Positions 1 through 6,468 of a DNA stretch of 49,065 nt are shown here, piece by piece. Both the position numbers and the translations under genes were made by a program. Below the pieces are notes generated by a model, which was not told where the DNA came from, searched no databases, and saw only the letters and a program-made list of their open reading frames with translations. Numbering within the stretch: position 1 is the first letter of the stretch; every line of letters starts with the position of its first letter. The stretch is from Methanobacteriota archaeon (lineage in GTDB: Archaea; Thermoplasmatota; E2; JACPAO01; JAHWKR01). The stretch spans positions 1 through 49,065 of the forward strand of contig JAHWKR010000022.1 in NCBI GenBank assembly GCA_019347805.1, read 5' to 3'.

Positions 1-77
1 ACCTCGAGTTCGAGAAAGCGGCCCTTTTAAGGGACAAGCTCATCGAGCTCAAGACGACAACGTCGAGGAAAGAATAG
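1..77 (+). CDS. uvrB: UvrB C-terminus (partial, 5' end outside window)
   Basis: Reading from base 3, the first 24 codons to the TAG at 75-77 give a short helix containing LEFEKAALLRDKLIELK. This matches the UVR motif (FEKAAxLRDxIxxLK) that ends UvrB and binds the matching motif of UvrC. The same motif type occurs inside the uvrC gene of this window, and uvrA and uvrC lie downstream on the same strand, so UvrB is the natural assignment. UvrB is the damage-verifying helicase of nucleotide excision repair. Only the tail is visible, so helicase motifs cannot be checked. Other UVR-motif proteins such as McsA are possible but less likely here. Confidence 0.8.
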   Translation, partial: LEFEKAALLRDKLIELKTTTSRKE

Positions 78-104
78 CACCTCCAAAGCAAGGAGAAGTT
101 CTAC

Positions 105-566
105 TTACCTTTGAAACACGAAGTCCCGTGAAATTACTTCATTGAGAAGATTCCCATAAATTGGATGAAGTCGTGTCAGCGGATTGTCGATCTCAAGTGG
201 GTCTTTCTTCAATCGAAAGAATGGGGGAGGCCGCTTGCAAGACTCAAATGGCACCATGACCACCTCGTCATCTATGCCAGAATCTACGAAAATACCGAAT
301 CGAAAATAATGATCACGTCGGACGGATTCGTAGAACTCAACGAGCCGGTTATCGATTGGTTTTTCTGCACACAACAATATGAGGAGGTACCAAGAATCAT
401 GAGTTAGTATATTCTGCAAGTGGTCTATATCTATGAGGCTGAGGTTGCGATTAATCGTCTCAACTTCTTTTTCTGCGATGCTAATGCATGGCTCTCCATC
501 GGCGAGAATTCGCCCAATCGACAGATGCTGGTACTTCCGCACAGCCTCAATATCCACAACAATCAC
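105..566 (-). CDS. Hypothetical protein, 153 aa
   Basis: An open frame of 153 codons opens with GTG at 566, with a second GTG three codons in (557). The product is soluble-looking, begins MIVVDIEAVRKYQ and has no membrane segment or metal-binding cysteine cluster. I do not recognise the family; the hydrophobic strand followed by acidic residues at the N-terminus resembles the first strand of many nuclease-like folds, which is only suggestive. It is convergent to uvrB and divergent from the winged-helix gene at 632, sharing an AT-rich promoter region. Base composition is clearly more AT-rich than in the conserved genes, suggesting recent acquisition. Confidence 0.5.
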   Translation of the reverse strand: MIVVDIEAVRKYQHLSIGRILADGEPCISIAEKEVETINRNLSLIDIDHLQNILTHDSWYLLILLCAEKPIDNRLVEFYESVRRDHYFRFGIFVDSGIDDEVVMVPFESCKRPPPFFRLKKDPLEIDNPLTRLHPIYGNLLNEVISRDFVFQR

Positions 567-569
567 ACA

Positions 570-583
570 CCTTATATACTAGG
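570..583. promoter_or_regulatory. Overlapping divergent TATA element
   Basis: The AT stretch CTTATATACTAGG reads as a TATA box on both strands. For the plus-strand gene it predicts a start site near 600, giving a leader of about 30 nt before ATG 632. For the minus-strand gene it would place transcription start just inside the frame near 549, close to its internal GTG, so that gene may start later than 566. Confidence 0.4.
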
Positions 584-631
584 AAATACACAACGCCATT
601 GTGTCGGAGTTTCAACTACGGTAGGGCCTCT

Positions 632-1249
632 ATGACGTCGCCATATAAGTTCTCGCTGGACCGGTTCCCATCTGAGTGGTGGGCACTGCGGCTAATTCTT
701 GAGCCCAAGTCTACAAAACGAAAGGTTCTGGAATCATTAAATGATGGCTGCCACAGATACTCCGAAATTGCGGGCTATTGCGGGAACAAGTACGCGCACA
801 ATGTAACTAATGCGCTGGAGCGGCTCCGAGATGGTTGGCTAGTGGATAAGACCCTCCGACGAGAAGGGTCTAATCGATTTCCACATTATGAAATCTCCTT
901 TTTGGGGCGGGAAGTGCTTGAGGATTTAGCGGCGCTTGAGCAATACGTGCACGATCGTGAGGCTGAGAAGTTGCTGGGTCGAAGTTGGGACGCTCTTGCC
1001 GCGGCGTTCCTGTCTGACGATATTGATGTCGATTCGCTAGTCCTGCCGGTAGGTCAATATGCTGCACTAAGTGGAGCTATTGCCGCACCTCTTCCTCGGG
1101 TCTTGGAAATGATGGAACGGACGCGTGGCAAGCAACCTGAGAGTTCCTGGGTTGACCTGCTAGGCTTGGAGATCCATGGTCCAGAAGGCGGGTTTAAAAT
1201 TCCTTCTAAAAAACGGGTTACCACAGCCACTGTGCAGGCCATACATTGA
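632..1249 (+). CDS. Winged-helix DNA-binding protein, 205 aa
   Basis: The start at ATG 632 (MTSPYKFSLDRF) is chosen over the longer frame from 488 because the upstream part overlaps the divergent gene and the TATA element at 570-583. Residues of about 25-105 look like a winged-helix domain: a helix (KRKVLESLNDG), a YSEIAGYCG helix-turn-helix, a recognition helix (NVTNALERLRDGWLV) and a wing leading to HYEISFLGREVLEDL. This is the layout of PadR/ArsR/HxlR-type regulators. The C-terminal 100 residues are unrecognised. The stop TGA abuts the ATG of the next gene at 1250, so the two are probably co-transcribed. It may be the regulator of this AT-rich island. Confidence 0.7.
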   Translation: MTSPYKFSLDRFPSEWWALRLILEPKSTKRKVLESLNDGCHRYSEIAGYCGNKYAHNVTNALERLRDGWLVDKTLRREGSNRFPHYEISFLGREVLEDLAALEQYVHDREAEKLLGRSWDALAAAFLSDDIDVDSLVLPVGQYAALSGAIAAPLPRVLEMMERTRGKQPESSWVDLLGLEIHGPEGGFKIPSKKRVTTATVQAIH

Positions 1250-1891
1250 ATGGAGGAAATCAACTTGTCTGGTGAGAGAACCAAGGAACGCAAAGCAGAA
1301 GAGGTCGCATCCGAACCCTCGCCTGCTTCTAAACACGGCCCTTTAGAGGAACAAAAACGGCAATCCTTTGGAGTTGATTCTTTCCGTTCGCATCAACTAA
1401 AGGCTAATTGTGCTGCAATGCTAAGCGAGTTTAAGTTCCCTATCACCACGATTAAAGACAATAAAGAGGTGCTTAATTCCTGGGCAATCCTCTTCGAATA
1501 CGACCTGCCCCCCTTTGGGGATGGCGATGGATCGCTGCCGATTGCACTAGAGTACTTCGGTCCCAGGTCCTTCCTTCGGTTTTCGAGTGAGATTCAGCTA
1601 GCGGAGGAACATTTAGAATATATTCTTCCCATCCTAGATTCAGATGAACAAATGCTTCGGCGCATGACTCTGGAGTTGACTCGAGAATGTGCTGCTTTTG
1701 ATGTTGATTTTTACTGGAGTCGAAATCCGGAAAACAAATCTCAGGTGGCCGTCCGCACGGAGCGGCTGCACCATCCGACTGGGATGTGCAATCAAGACGT
1801 ATTCCTCCATTCTTGCACACGCCTGGCGTGGGCACTGATGAACGCTGCGCGTTTGATCAGCTCTCGCAGCGATGCGGGTGCCAGCAAGTAG
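1250..1891 (+). CDS. Hypothetical protein, 213 aa
   Basis: The ATG at 1250 directly follows the TGA of the winged-helix gene, indicating translational coupling. A GGAGG at 1252-1256 lies correctly placed for an in-frame TTG at 1265, so the true start may be five codons later. The first 45 residues are charged and low in complexity; the rest looks globular, with two paired helices (AEEHLEYILPILDSDEQMLRR and a C-terminal LAWALMNAARLIS) and two cysteines. There is no signal peptide or transmembrane helix. I do not recognise a family. Composition is AT-rich like the two preceding genes, so the three probably entered together. Confidence 0.62.
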   Translation: MEEINLSGERTKERKAEEVASEPSPASKHGPLEEQKRQSFGVDSFRSHQLKANCAAMLSEFKFPITTIKDNKEVLNSWAILFEYDLPPFGDGDGSLPIALEYFGPRSFLRFSSEIQLAEEHLEYILPILDSDEQMLRRMTLELTRECAAFDVDFYWSRNPENKSQVAVRTERLHHPTGMCNQDVFLHSCTRLAWALMNAARLISSRSDAGASK

Positions 1892-1927
1892 GACTTGTAG
1901 ATATTGAGGCTAACGCGACGACATTGC

Positions 1928-1937
1928 GTTTTTAAGC
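1928..1937 (+). promoter_or_regulatory. TATA box before the membrane/HEAT-like gene
   Basis: GTTTTTAAGC at the boundary between AT-rich island and GC-rich DNA predicts a start site near 1958, 8 nt before ATG 1966. This favours ATG 1966, although ATG 2026 is preceded by a GGTGA Shine-Dalgarno-like sequence. Confidence 0.4.
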
Positions 1938-1965
1938 GGCAAAAGAGTACGGGTAGACAGGCCTG

Positions 1966-3519
1966 ATGGGAAAAGGGCACATCCGGAAGACGAATGGCCC
2001 TCCCCCTGATTCCCCCGGTGAGGACATGACCGAGAAAGCCTCCGACCCCGCGCGTCCGGCCGACGACCCCAAAGAGTCCACGGACGCGGCCGAGCCGACG
2101 AACGGCAGCCAGGTGCTCACCGACCTGCGGGAGACCCTGCGCCGCATCGGTGACCAGGTCAAGCTCGGCACCACCAAGGGCGCCCACACGGTCGGAAGCG
2201 GTGCCGAACGGCTCGCCCACCGCATATCGGGCGAAGCGGAAACGGAGGCCAAGGAAGCGGAAGAGGCCGCTGACGCGGCCGGAAAGGACGACCTGCGGGG
2301 CTCGCTCCTGCATGCCGGTGAAGGCATCTCGCAGGCCGCCCGCGCCGCCATCGAGCGCGCCAAGCGGGAAGCCCCCAAGGCGGTCGAAGGCATGCGCGCC
2401 GCCGGAGCCCACGCCGCCCAAGGCGCCAAGGTCGCCGGACGCCGCGTCTCCACCGCGACCCGCAAGGTGCGCGACAAGGTCGACGACCGGCTCGGCGACT
2501 CCGACGTCCCGAGCCGCGCCGCGCAGGTCGGCCACAAAGCGAAGATCGCCACCGAAAGCGCCATGGGCAAGGTCAAGCAGGCGGCCGCAGGCGCCCGCGA
2601 GAAGGCGACCGACGTCTGGGGCCGCCGCGACACCGTCCTCGAGACGCTCGAGGCACGCCTCGTCGAACTGAAGGACCAACTGGCCCGCCGTGCCAAGGAA
2701 GCCAAGGAACGCGGCGTCGACTTCTTCAAGGCGCACCGCGAAGAGATCCTCGCCCTCATCTTCACCGCCGCCAAGGTGGCCGCCGTCATCGGCCTGCGCC
2801 GCCTCACCGCTCCACGGGAAGACCCGGAGGAGGAAGGTGCGGACAAGGACGGAGCGAGGCGGTTGAAGGAGAAGAACCGCCGCCTCGCCGACGCCGCCAC
2901 CATCCTCATCGCCATGACCCGCGAGGTCGGCAAGGTCTTCTCGTACCACCCGAGCGCCCTGCCGCTTCTCAAGGAAGCCTACGAAAAAGGCGACGAATCG
3001 CAACAAGCGGTCGTCGGCATGCTCCTCGGCCCGAGCCTCCAGAGCGACCCCGAGCACGGCGTCCAGGTCATCCGCGAGTTCCTCGAATCGGCCCAAGGGG
3101 TGCCCGCCGCCGACAGCATCGCCCGCCGCAGCCTCGCCCCCCTTCTCGAGAAGGACCCGAGCCTCATCGAGAAAGTGCTGCCCTGGATCAGCGCCACCCA
3201 GCCACTCGTCAAGCGTGCCGCGCTGGTGGCGCTGGAACGCCGCCTCTCCGACAAGAAGAGCTTGACGGGCGACATCCTCGCCGCCGCCGTGGTGGTCCTG
3301 GAAGACCACGACGAAGAGGTGCGCCAAGCCCTCAAATGGTTGCTCGAGACGGCCGGCCGTGTCGACCCCGCGGCGACCGCCCGCAGCCTCGTCTCCGGCC
3401 TCCGCAAGGGCAAAGGATCCGAGAAGGCGCTCGACGAACTGCTCCCCGAGCTCCCGGAGGATGTCCGCGACGAGGTCGCCTCCCTGAGGGCGAGCGGCGC
3501 CAAGACGGAGGAGGAATGA
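1966..3519 (+). CDS. Ala/Lys-rich coiled protein with one hydrophobic segment and HEAT-like C-terminus, 517 aa
   Basis: Residues 40-255 are rich in Ala, Lys, Glu and Arg and should form long amphipathic helices, reminiscent of apolipoprotein- or LEA-like proteins. Residues 259-277 (EILALIFTAAKVAAVIGL) form one short hydrophobic, possibly membrane-associated helix. Residues 330-505 are paired helices resembling HEAT repeats; the segment around EEVRQALKWLLETAGRVDP is like the repeats of AlkD-type DNA alkylation repair proteins, a weak resemblance only. ATG 2026 (MTEKASDP) is an alternative start. The stop overlaps the next gene's ATG by four bases (ATGA), so the two products are probably made together. 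The function is unknown; a membrane-associated scaffold is my inference. Confidence 0.8.
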   Translation: MGKGHIRKTNGPPPDSPGEDMTEKASDPARPADDPKESTDAAEPTNGSQVLTDLRETLRRIGDQVKLGTTKGAHTVGSGAERLAHRISGEAETEAKEAEEAADAAGKDDLRGSLLHAGEGISQAARAAIERAKREAPKAVEGMRAAGAHAAQGAKVAGRRVSTATRKVRDKVDDRLGDSDVPSRAAQVGHKAKIATESAMGKVKQAAAGAREKATDVWGRRDTVLETLEARLVELKDQLARRAKEAKERGVDFFKAHREEILALIFTAAKVAAVIGLRRLTAPREDPEEEGADKDGARRLKEKNRRLADAATILIAMTREVGKVFSYHPSALPLLKEAYEKGDESQQAVVGMLLGPSLQSDPEHGVQVIREFLESAQGVPAADSIARRSLAPLLEKDPSLIEKVLPWISATQPLVKRAALVALERRLSDKKSLTGDILAAAVVVLEDHDEEVRQALKWLLETAGRVDPAATARSLVSGLRKGKGSEKALDELLPELPEDVRDEVASLRASGAKTEEE

Positions 3520-4604
3520 GCCCCCGGAAGGAGGCACCCGCCGACGACCCCGGACCTGACGAGAGACGTGGCCGCGGCCGCGAAGCGGTCTCCCGGGTCG
3601 CCGACATCCTGCAGAACCGCGACGCCATCGTGCAGGAGACCCTCGACCGGCTCGAACAGGTCGGCCTCATCGATCACCCGCTCCACGAAAAGCTCTGGGG
3701 GCGCTACCGACAAGGGGACGAACGGACACGCCTTTTCATCCAGGACCTCGTCCTGCGCATCCTCGGCGTCGGCAAGCCGGGCACGGCCGGTGCCGCCCCG
3801 ACCGACGATGTCGCCGACGGCCAAGAGGCCCAGGCGGCATTGGAAGCGCTCAGGAAGATCCCCGACACGGACCCGGAGACCATGAAAGAAAAGAGCGGCG
3901 AGATCGACATCGACCGGATGGTGGCAGGAGGCGAGGAACCCAACATCCTCCTCCGCGCGCTCTCCTGGTTCCCTGTCAAGGTGCTCGAGATCCGCCGCAA
4001 GCTCGTCTTCTTCGGCCTGGTCCTCATCGTCCTCGTCGCCGTCGCATTGGTCTTCCCCGCCCATGCGCGACTGGTGCTCTTCTACGGCTTCCTGGCGCTC
4101 GTGGGCATCCTAGGCCTTTACCTCATCAAATTGGCCTGGATGCTCGACCGGACCATGAAACGGTACGGCGTCGACGTCAAGGGCCTGAGCCGGTTGGACC
4201 CAGCCGAGCGCCGCATCCTGCTCGTCCGCCGCTTCGTCAAACGGACCCTCGAGAACGAACGCATCGCCGACTTCGTCGAACGCCGCATGCGCAACGACGG
4301 GGGCGCCGCCCGCAAGGCCCGGAAGGCCGCGAAGAGCGCAGCCAGGAACGAGGCCGAGGAAGCCAAGGCGGCTGCACGGGCACCGACGAAGGCACGCAAG
4401 GCCACCGAGCGTGCGGCCAAGGCCGAGGCGAAGGAGGCGAAGGCGGCCGCCCGGGCCGCGGCGAAAGACGCAGCGGATGACAAGAAGGCGGCACCACGGA
4501 CGCGCAAGCGGACGCCCCACGGCGACGCTGAAGCGCCTCCTGCGACCAAACCGAGACGGGGCCGGGTGCGCAAGAAGAAGGAAGACGCGGAAGGCTCGAC
4601 CTAG
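3516..4604 (+). CDS. Two-TM membrane protein with histone-H1-like Lys/Ala tail, 362 aa
   Basis: The start is ATG 3516, overlapping the previous stop and preceded by GGAGGA; a longer frame upstream is an out-of-frame shadow of the previous gene. The N-terminal 140 residues are soluble and helical. Two adjacent hydrophobic helices at about 162-182 and 187-208 form a membrane hairpin. After a basic helical linker, residues 262-362 consist almost entirely of Lys, Ala, Arg and Glu in AAKxEAKEAKAAARAA-type repeats, ending in a very basic PRRGRVRKKK stretch. Such tails bind DNA in histone H1-like and HU-fusion proteins; binding here is inference. If both termini face the cytoplasm, as the hairpin suggests, the protein could tether nucleic acid to the membrane. 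Confidence 0.8.
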   Translation: MSPRKEAPADDPGPDERRGRGREAVSRVADILQNRDAIVQETLDRLEQVGLIDHPLHEKLWGRYRQGDERTRLFIQDLVLRILGVGKPGTAGAAPTDDVADGQEAQAALEALRKIPDTDPETMKEKSGEIDIDRMVAGGEEPNILLRALSWFPVKVLEIRRKLVFFGLVLIVLVAVALVFPAHARLVLFYGFLALVGILGLYLIKLAWMLDRTMKRYGVDVKGLSRLDPAERRILLVRRFVKRTLENERIADFVERRMRNDGGAARKARKAAKSAARNEAEEAKAAARAPTKARKATERAAKAEAKEAKAAARAAAKDAADDKKAAPRTRKRTPHGDAEAPPATKPRRGRVRKKKEDAEGST

Positions 4605-4653
4605 GGTCACCGGTCTTGCTGATCCAGCTGGCCCGCCACCGTACAGGAGAAAG

Positions 4654-4664
4654 TACATATAAAG
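4654..4664 (+). promoter_or_regulatory. TATA box of vapBC
   Basis: TACATATAAAG is centred about 26 bp upstream of GTG 4685, so the vapBC message is predicted to be leaderless and to start at that GTG. Confidence 0.55.
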
Positions 4665-4684
4665 TAATACACCTATCGTAATCT

Positions 4685-4894
4685 GTGAAGGTAATCAGCG
4701 TTCGTATACCTGAAGAGGACCTTCGGATCCTCCGTGACCACGGTGTCCAACCCGCCGCCCTTTGTCGTCAACGGCTCCACGAAGAAGCCGTGCGCCTTCG
4801 GCTCGCCGTCGCACGCCGTCACCTCGAATCCGTGGCCGTGAAGCCCGACCGAACGGCCGTCGAACAACTGCGCGAGGATCGGCGTGGCCACTGA
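4685..4894 (+). CDS. vapB: Probable VapB-type antitoxin, 69 aa
   Basis: A short protein beginning MKVISVRIPEEDLRIL, a beta strand plus helix typical of the ribbon-helix-helix DNA-binding domain of VapB antitoxins, followed by charged helices that would wrap the toxin. The GTG start is set by the TATA box 26 bp upstream. It overlaps the PIN-domain gene by 11 bases, the standard antitoxin-first arrangement. The product would neutralise the VapC nuclease and repress its own operon. Assignment rests more on context and the N-terminal strand-helix pattern than on strong family motifs. Confidence 0.7.
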   Translation: MKVISVRIPEEDLRILRDHGVQPAALCRQRLHEEAVRLRLAVARRHLESVAVKPDRTAVEQLREDRRGH

Positions 4895-5279
4895 ACACAT
4901 CGTCGACGCGAGCGCCGTGGCCAAACTGTTCCTGGACGAGCCCGGGGCCGAAACCTTCCGCGACTGGTGGTATGGCGCGCTACTTACCGATACACCGATG
5001 TCCGCGCCTGGACTGCTCCGCTATGAGATCGGCGCCCTCATCGTGCGCAACCTGGGTCATCTGGACAGCCCGGCGCGTCGCCGGACATGGCGCGAGGCGG
5101 TGGCCGGGATCCGATTCGACGACGAGACCGTATTGGACGCCCTCACGGTCGACGGCCTGACGTTCTATGACGCCGCCTACGTGGCCCTCGCCGCCACGAA
5201 AAAGGCGCGCCTCATCACCTACGACGACAAGATGGCCAAGCACGCGCGGGCCCATGGTGTCGCCGTGGAGCGTCCATGA
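4884..5279 (+). CDS. vapC: PIN-domain toxin, VapC family, 131 aa
   Basis: The frame begins at GTG 4884 inside the antitoxin gene. PIN hallmarks are present in order: VDASAVAKLFLDEPG with the first catalytic Asp near residue 8; LLRYEIGALIV with the conserved Glu; and FYDAAYVALAATKKARLITYDDKMAKHAR with the remaining acidic residues. These four acids bind Mg2+ in VapC ribonucleases, which cleave tRNA or rRNA. Length is normal for the family and the active site looks intact. The pair lies in the accessory stretch between uvrB and uvrA, consistent with a mobile or stabilising module. Confidence 0.88.
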   Translation: MATEHIVDASAVAKLFLDEPGAETFRDWWYGALLTDTPMSAPGLLRYEIGALIVRNLGHLDSPARRRTWREAVAGIRFDDETVLDALTVDGLTFYDAAYVALAATKKARLITYDDKMAKHARAHGVAVERP

Positions 5280-5295
5280 ACGACAACTCTCCGAC

Positions 5296-5382
5296 ATGGT
5301 CTTCGACGGGCTCGGCGTCGTCATCGGACTGTGGGTCGCGGGGATGCTGGGTCTAAAGATGCCGTACTGGGCGTTGTTCTGA
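5296..5382 (+). CDS. Possible small hydrophobic peptide, 28 aa (duplicated motif copy 1)
   Basis: A 28-codon frame from ATG 5296 encodes a single hydrophobic helix ending GLKMPYWALF. Its last 23 codons and stop recur at 6130-6198 with 65 of 71 bases identical. Three of the six differences are silent in this frame, consistent with selection on the peptide. It begins 17 nt after the vapC stop, so it could be the third gene of that operon. It could also be a remnant of a longer gene. Confidence 0.4.
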   Translation: MVFDGLGVVIGLWVAGMLGLKMPYWALF

Positions 5383-5581
5383 GCTTGAAGGCACGAGATC
5401 ATCATGGCGATTTGTAAGGTGGCTCATTGTACTCGCCTTGTTCCCCCTTTCCGATTGCTTCGCCGTCGGAACAGATTGCGATCCTCCGCCAGGAGCGGAC
5501 GCGAGCCGTCGGCCACCGAGCACGGTACAGGGGGAGCAACAGGGAGTGGCCTGGCGTGATAGATCGACACGTGGACAGTAT
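5383..5581. other. Intergenic stretch with no gene recognised
   Basis: About 200 bases between the small hydrophobic frame and the promoter at 5582. A 48-codon frame from 5404 shows no signal, motif or codon pattern that would support a gene. No RNA gene was recognised. Confidence 0.4.
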
Positions 5582-5590
5582 GCTTATAAG
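5582..5590 (+). promoter_or_regulatory. TATA box of the small secreted protein gene
   Basis: GCTTATAAG is centred about 27 bp before ATG 5615, predicting a leaderless transcript. Confidence 0.55.
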
Positions 5591-5614
5591 TGGTTATGGT
5601 ACTTGGTGACGTGA

Positions 5615-6028
5615 ATGAAGGTGAAGTTGGTCTTGGCCGCGCTGGCGGTCGTGGTGTTGGCGATGCCGTTTTTCGGCGTTCAGGCGCAGGCAACGCATGC
5701 GTCGACCACGATACAGTACGTTGGGGGAGGTTACATCTCGCCCACTATAAATCCGCCACTTTGCATCAGTGAGTTATTCGGTGTTGAACAACCGGTTCAC
5801 ATCGGTGGCGCGTGTCGCGTACCCTGCTGGCACGACCCGTGCGTGATCACCGTCGAGGACGCCAGGGCAGGATTCAACGTGGGATACAAGGTCTGTGTGG
5901 AGGGTGAAGCTACCTGTCGACTCGGCACCAGAAGTGGCACCTCCAGTATCGATATCACCCCCGGACAAAAGATCACGGTAGCGGTCAGCACGCACGCAGC
6001 CAAGTTCGGGACTGTTACTTTCCAGTGA
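5615..6028 (+). CDS. Small secreted Cys-rich protein, 137 aa
   Basis: The protein starts with a clear Sec signal peptide: MKVK, then a hydrophobic core LVLAALAVVVLAMPFFG, with likely cleavage after VQAQA near residue 26. The mature part is about 110 residues, beta-rich, with cysteines near residues 49, 67, 71, 76, 93 and 101, suitable for disulfides outside the cell. A CRVPCWHDPC cluster stands out. No transmembrane anchor follows, so it is probably released. I do not recognise the family. The 5' coding part is partly duplicated at 6043-6110, so this locus has been rearranged. Confidence 0.7.
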   Translation: MKVKLVLAALAVVVLAMPFFGVQAQATHASTTIQYVGGGYISPTINPPLCISELFGVEQPVHIGGACRVPCWHDPCVITVEDARAGFNVGYKVCVEGEATCRLGTRSGTSSIDITPGQKITVAVSTHAAKFGTVTFQ

Positions 6029-6042
6029 GGAATCACAGGATT

Positions 6043-6198
6043 GTGCAGGTGGCCTTCGCGGCGCTCGCGGTCGTGGTGTTGGCGATGCCGTTTTTTTGGT
6101 GTTCAGGCGCAAGTGATTCATGCAATCACGGCATCGTCATCGGCCTGTGGGTCGCGGGGATGATGGGTCTGGAGATGCCGTATTGGGCGTTGTTCTGA
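6043..6198 (+). pseudogene. Rearranged small membrane-peptide frame, 51 aa (duplicate of signal peptide plus hydrophobic motif)
   Basis: From GTG 6043 a 51-codon frame joins a copy of the signal-peptide core of the 5615 gene (ALAVVVLAMPFF) to a second copy of the GLWVAGMxGLxMPYWALF motif seen at 5314-5382. Relative to the upstream gene, an extra T in the run at 6091-6097 shifts the frame; without it the frame would end earlier. The result is either a decayed fusion of two duplicated fragments or a genuine two-helix membrane peptide. It is called a pseudogene because of the frameshift relative to its parent, but expression cannot be excluded. Confidence 0.4.
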
Positions 6199-6468
6199 GC
6201 GCTCGTGGCGGCAGGGTCTGTCTGGGACAGGTGGCTGCAACGTCGCGACGACGTGTCTCAATGGCGACACCCGACCGACCATGCAGCCCCATCATGCCAA
6301 CCCTTCGCACCTCCGGTCCCTCTCCTTCGAGTGCGCTCCCACTACTACCGGTCAACCCCCTCCCAAACCTTCTTACCCTTCAGCCAAGTAGTTGCGGTCG
6401 AGGGACGCACGGGAAGGGTCACGGCCATTCTGGCCCAGCCCGCCGGGGACGCCCGAACGAGTGATCCA
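6199..6468. other. Region upstream of uvrA, nothing recognised
   Basis: This 270-base stretch holds no gene I can support. The uvrA frame stays open through it, but the encoded residues are unrelated to UvrA. No convincing TATA box was found; TCTTACCC near 6371 is the best weak candidate. Confidence 0.4.

Noticed and set aside
1792-3537. Minus-strand frame of 581 codons opposite the HEAT-like gene
   Set aside because: The plus-strand gene has a promoter, coherent domains and ATGA coupling to the next gene; the minus frame is a mirror of its Ala/Lys-rich coding.
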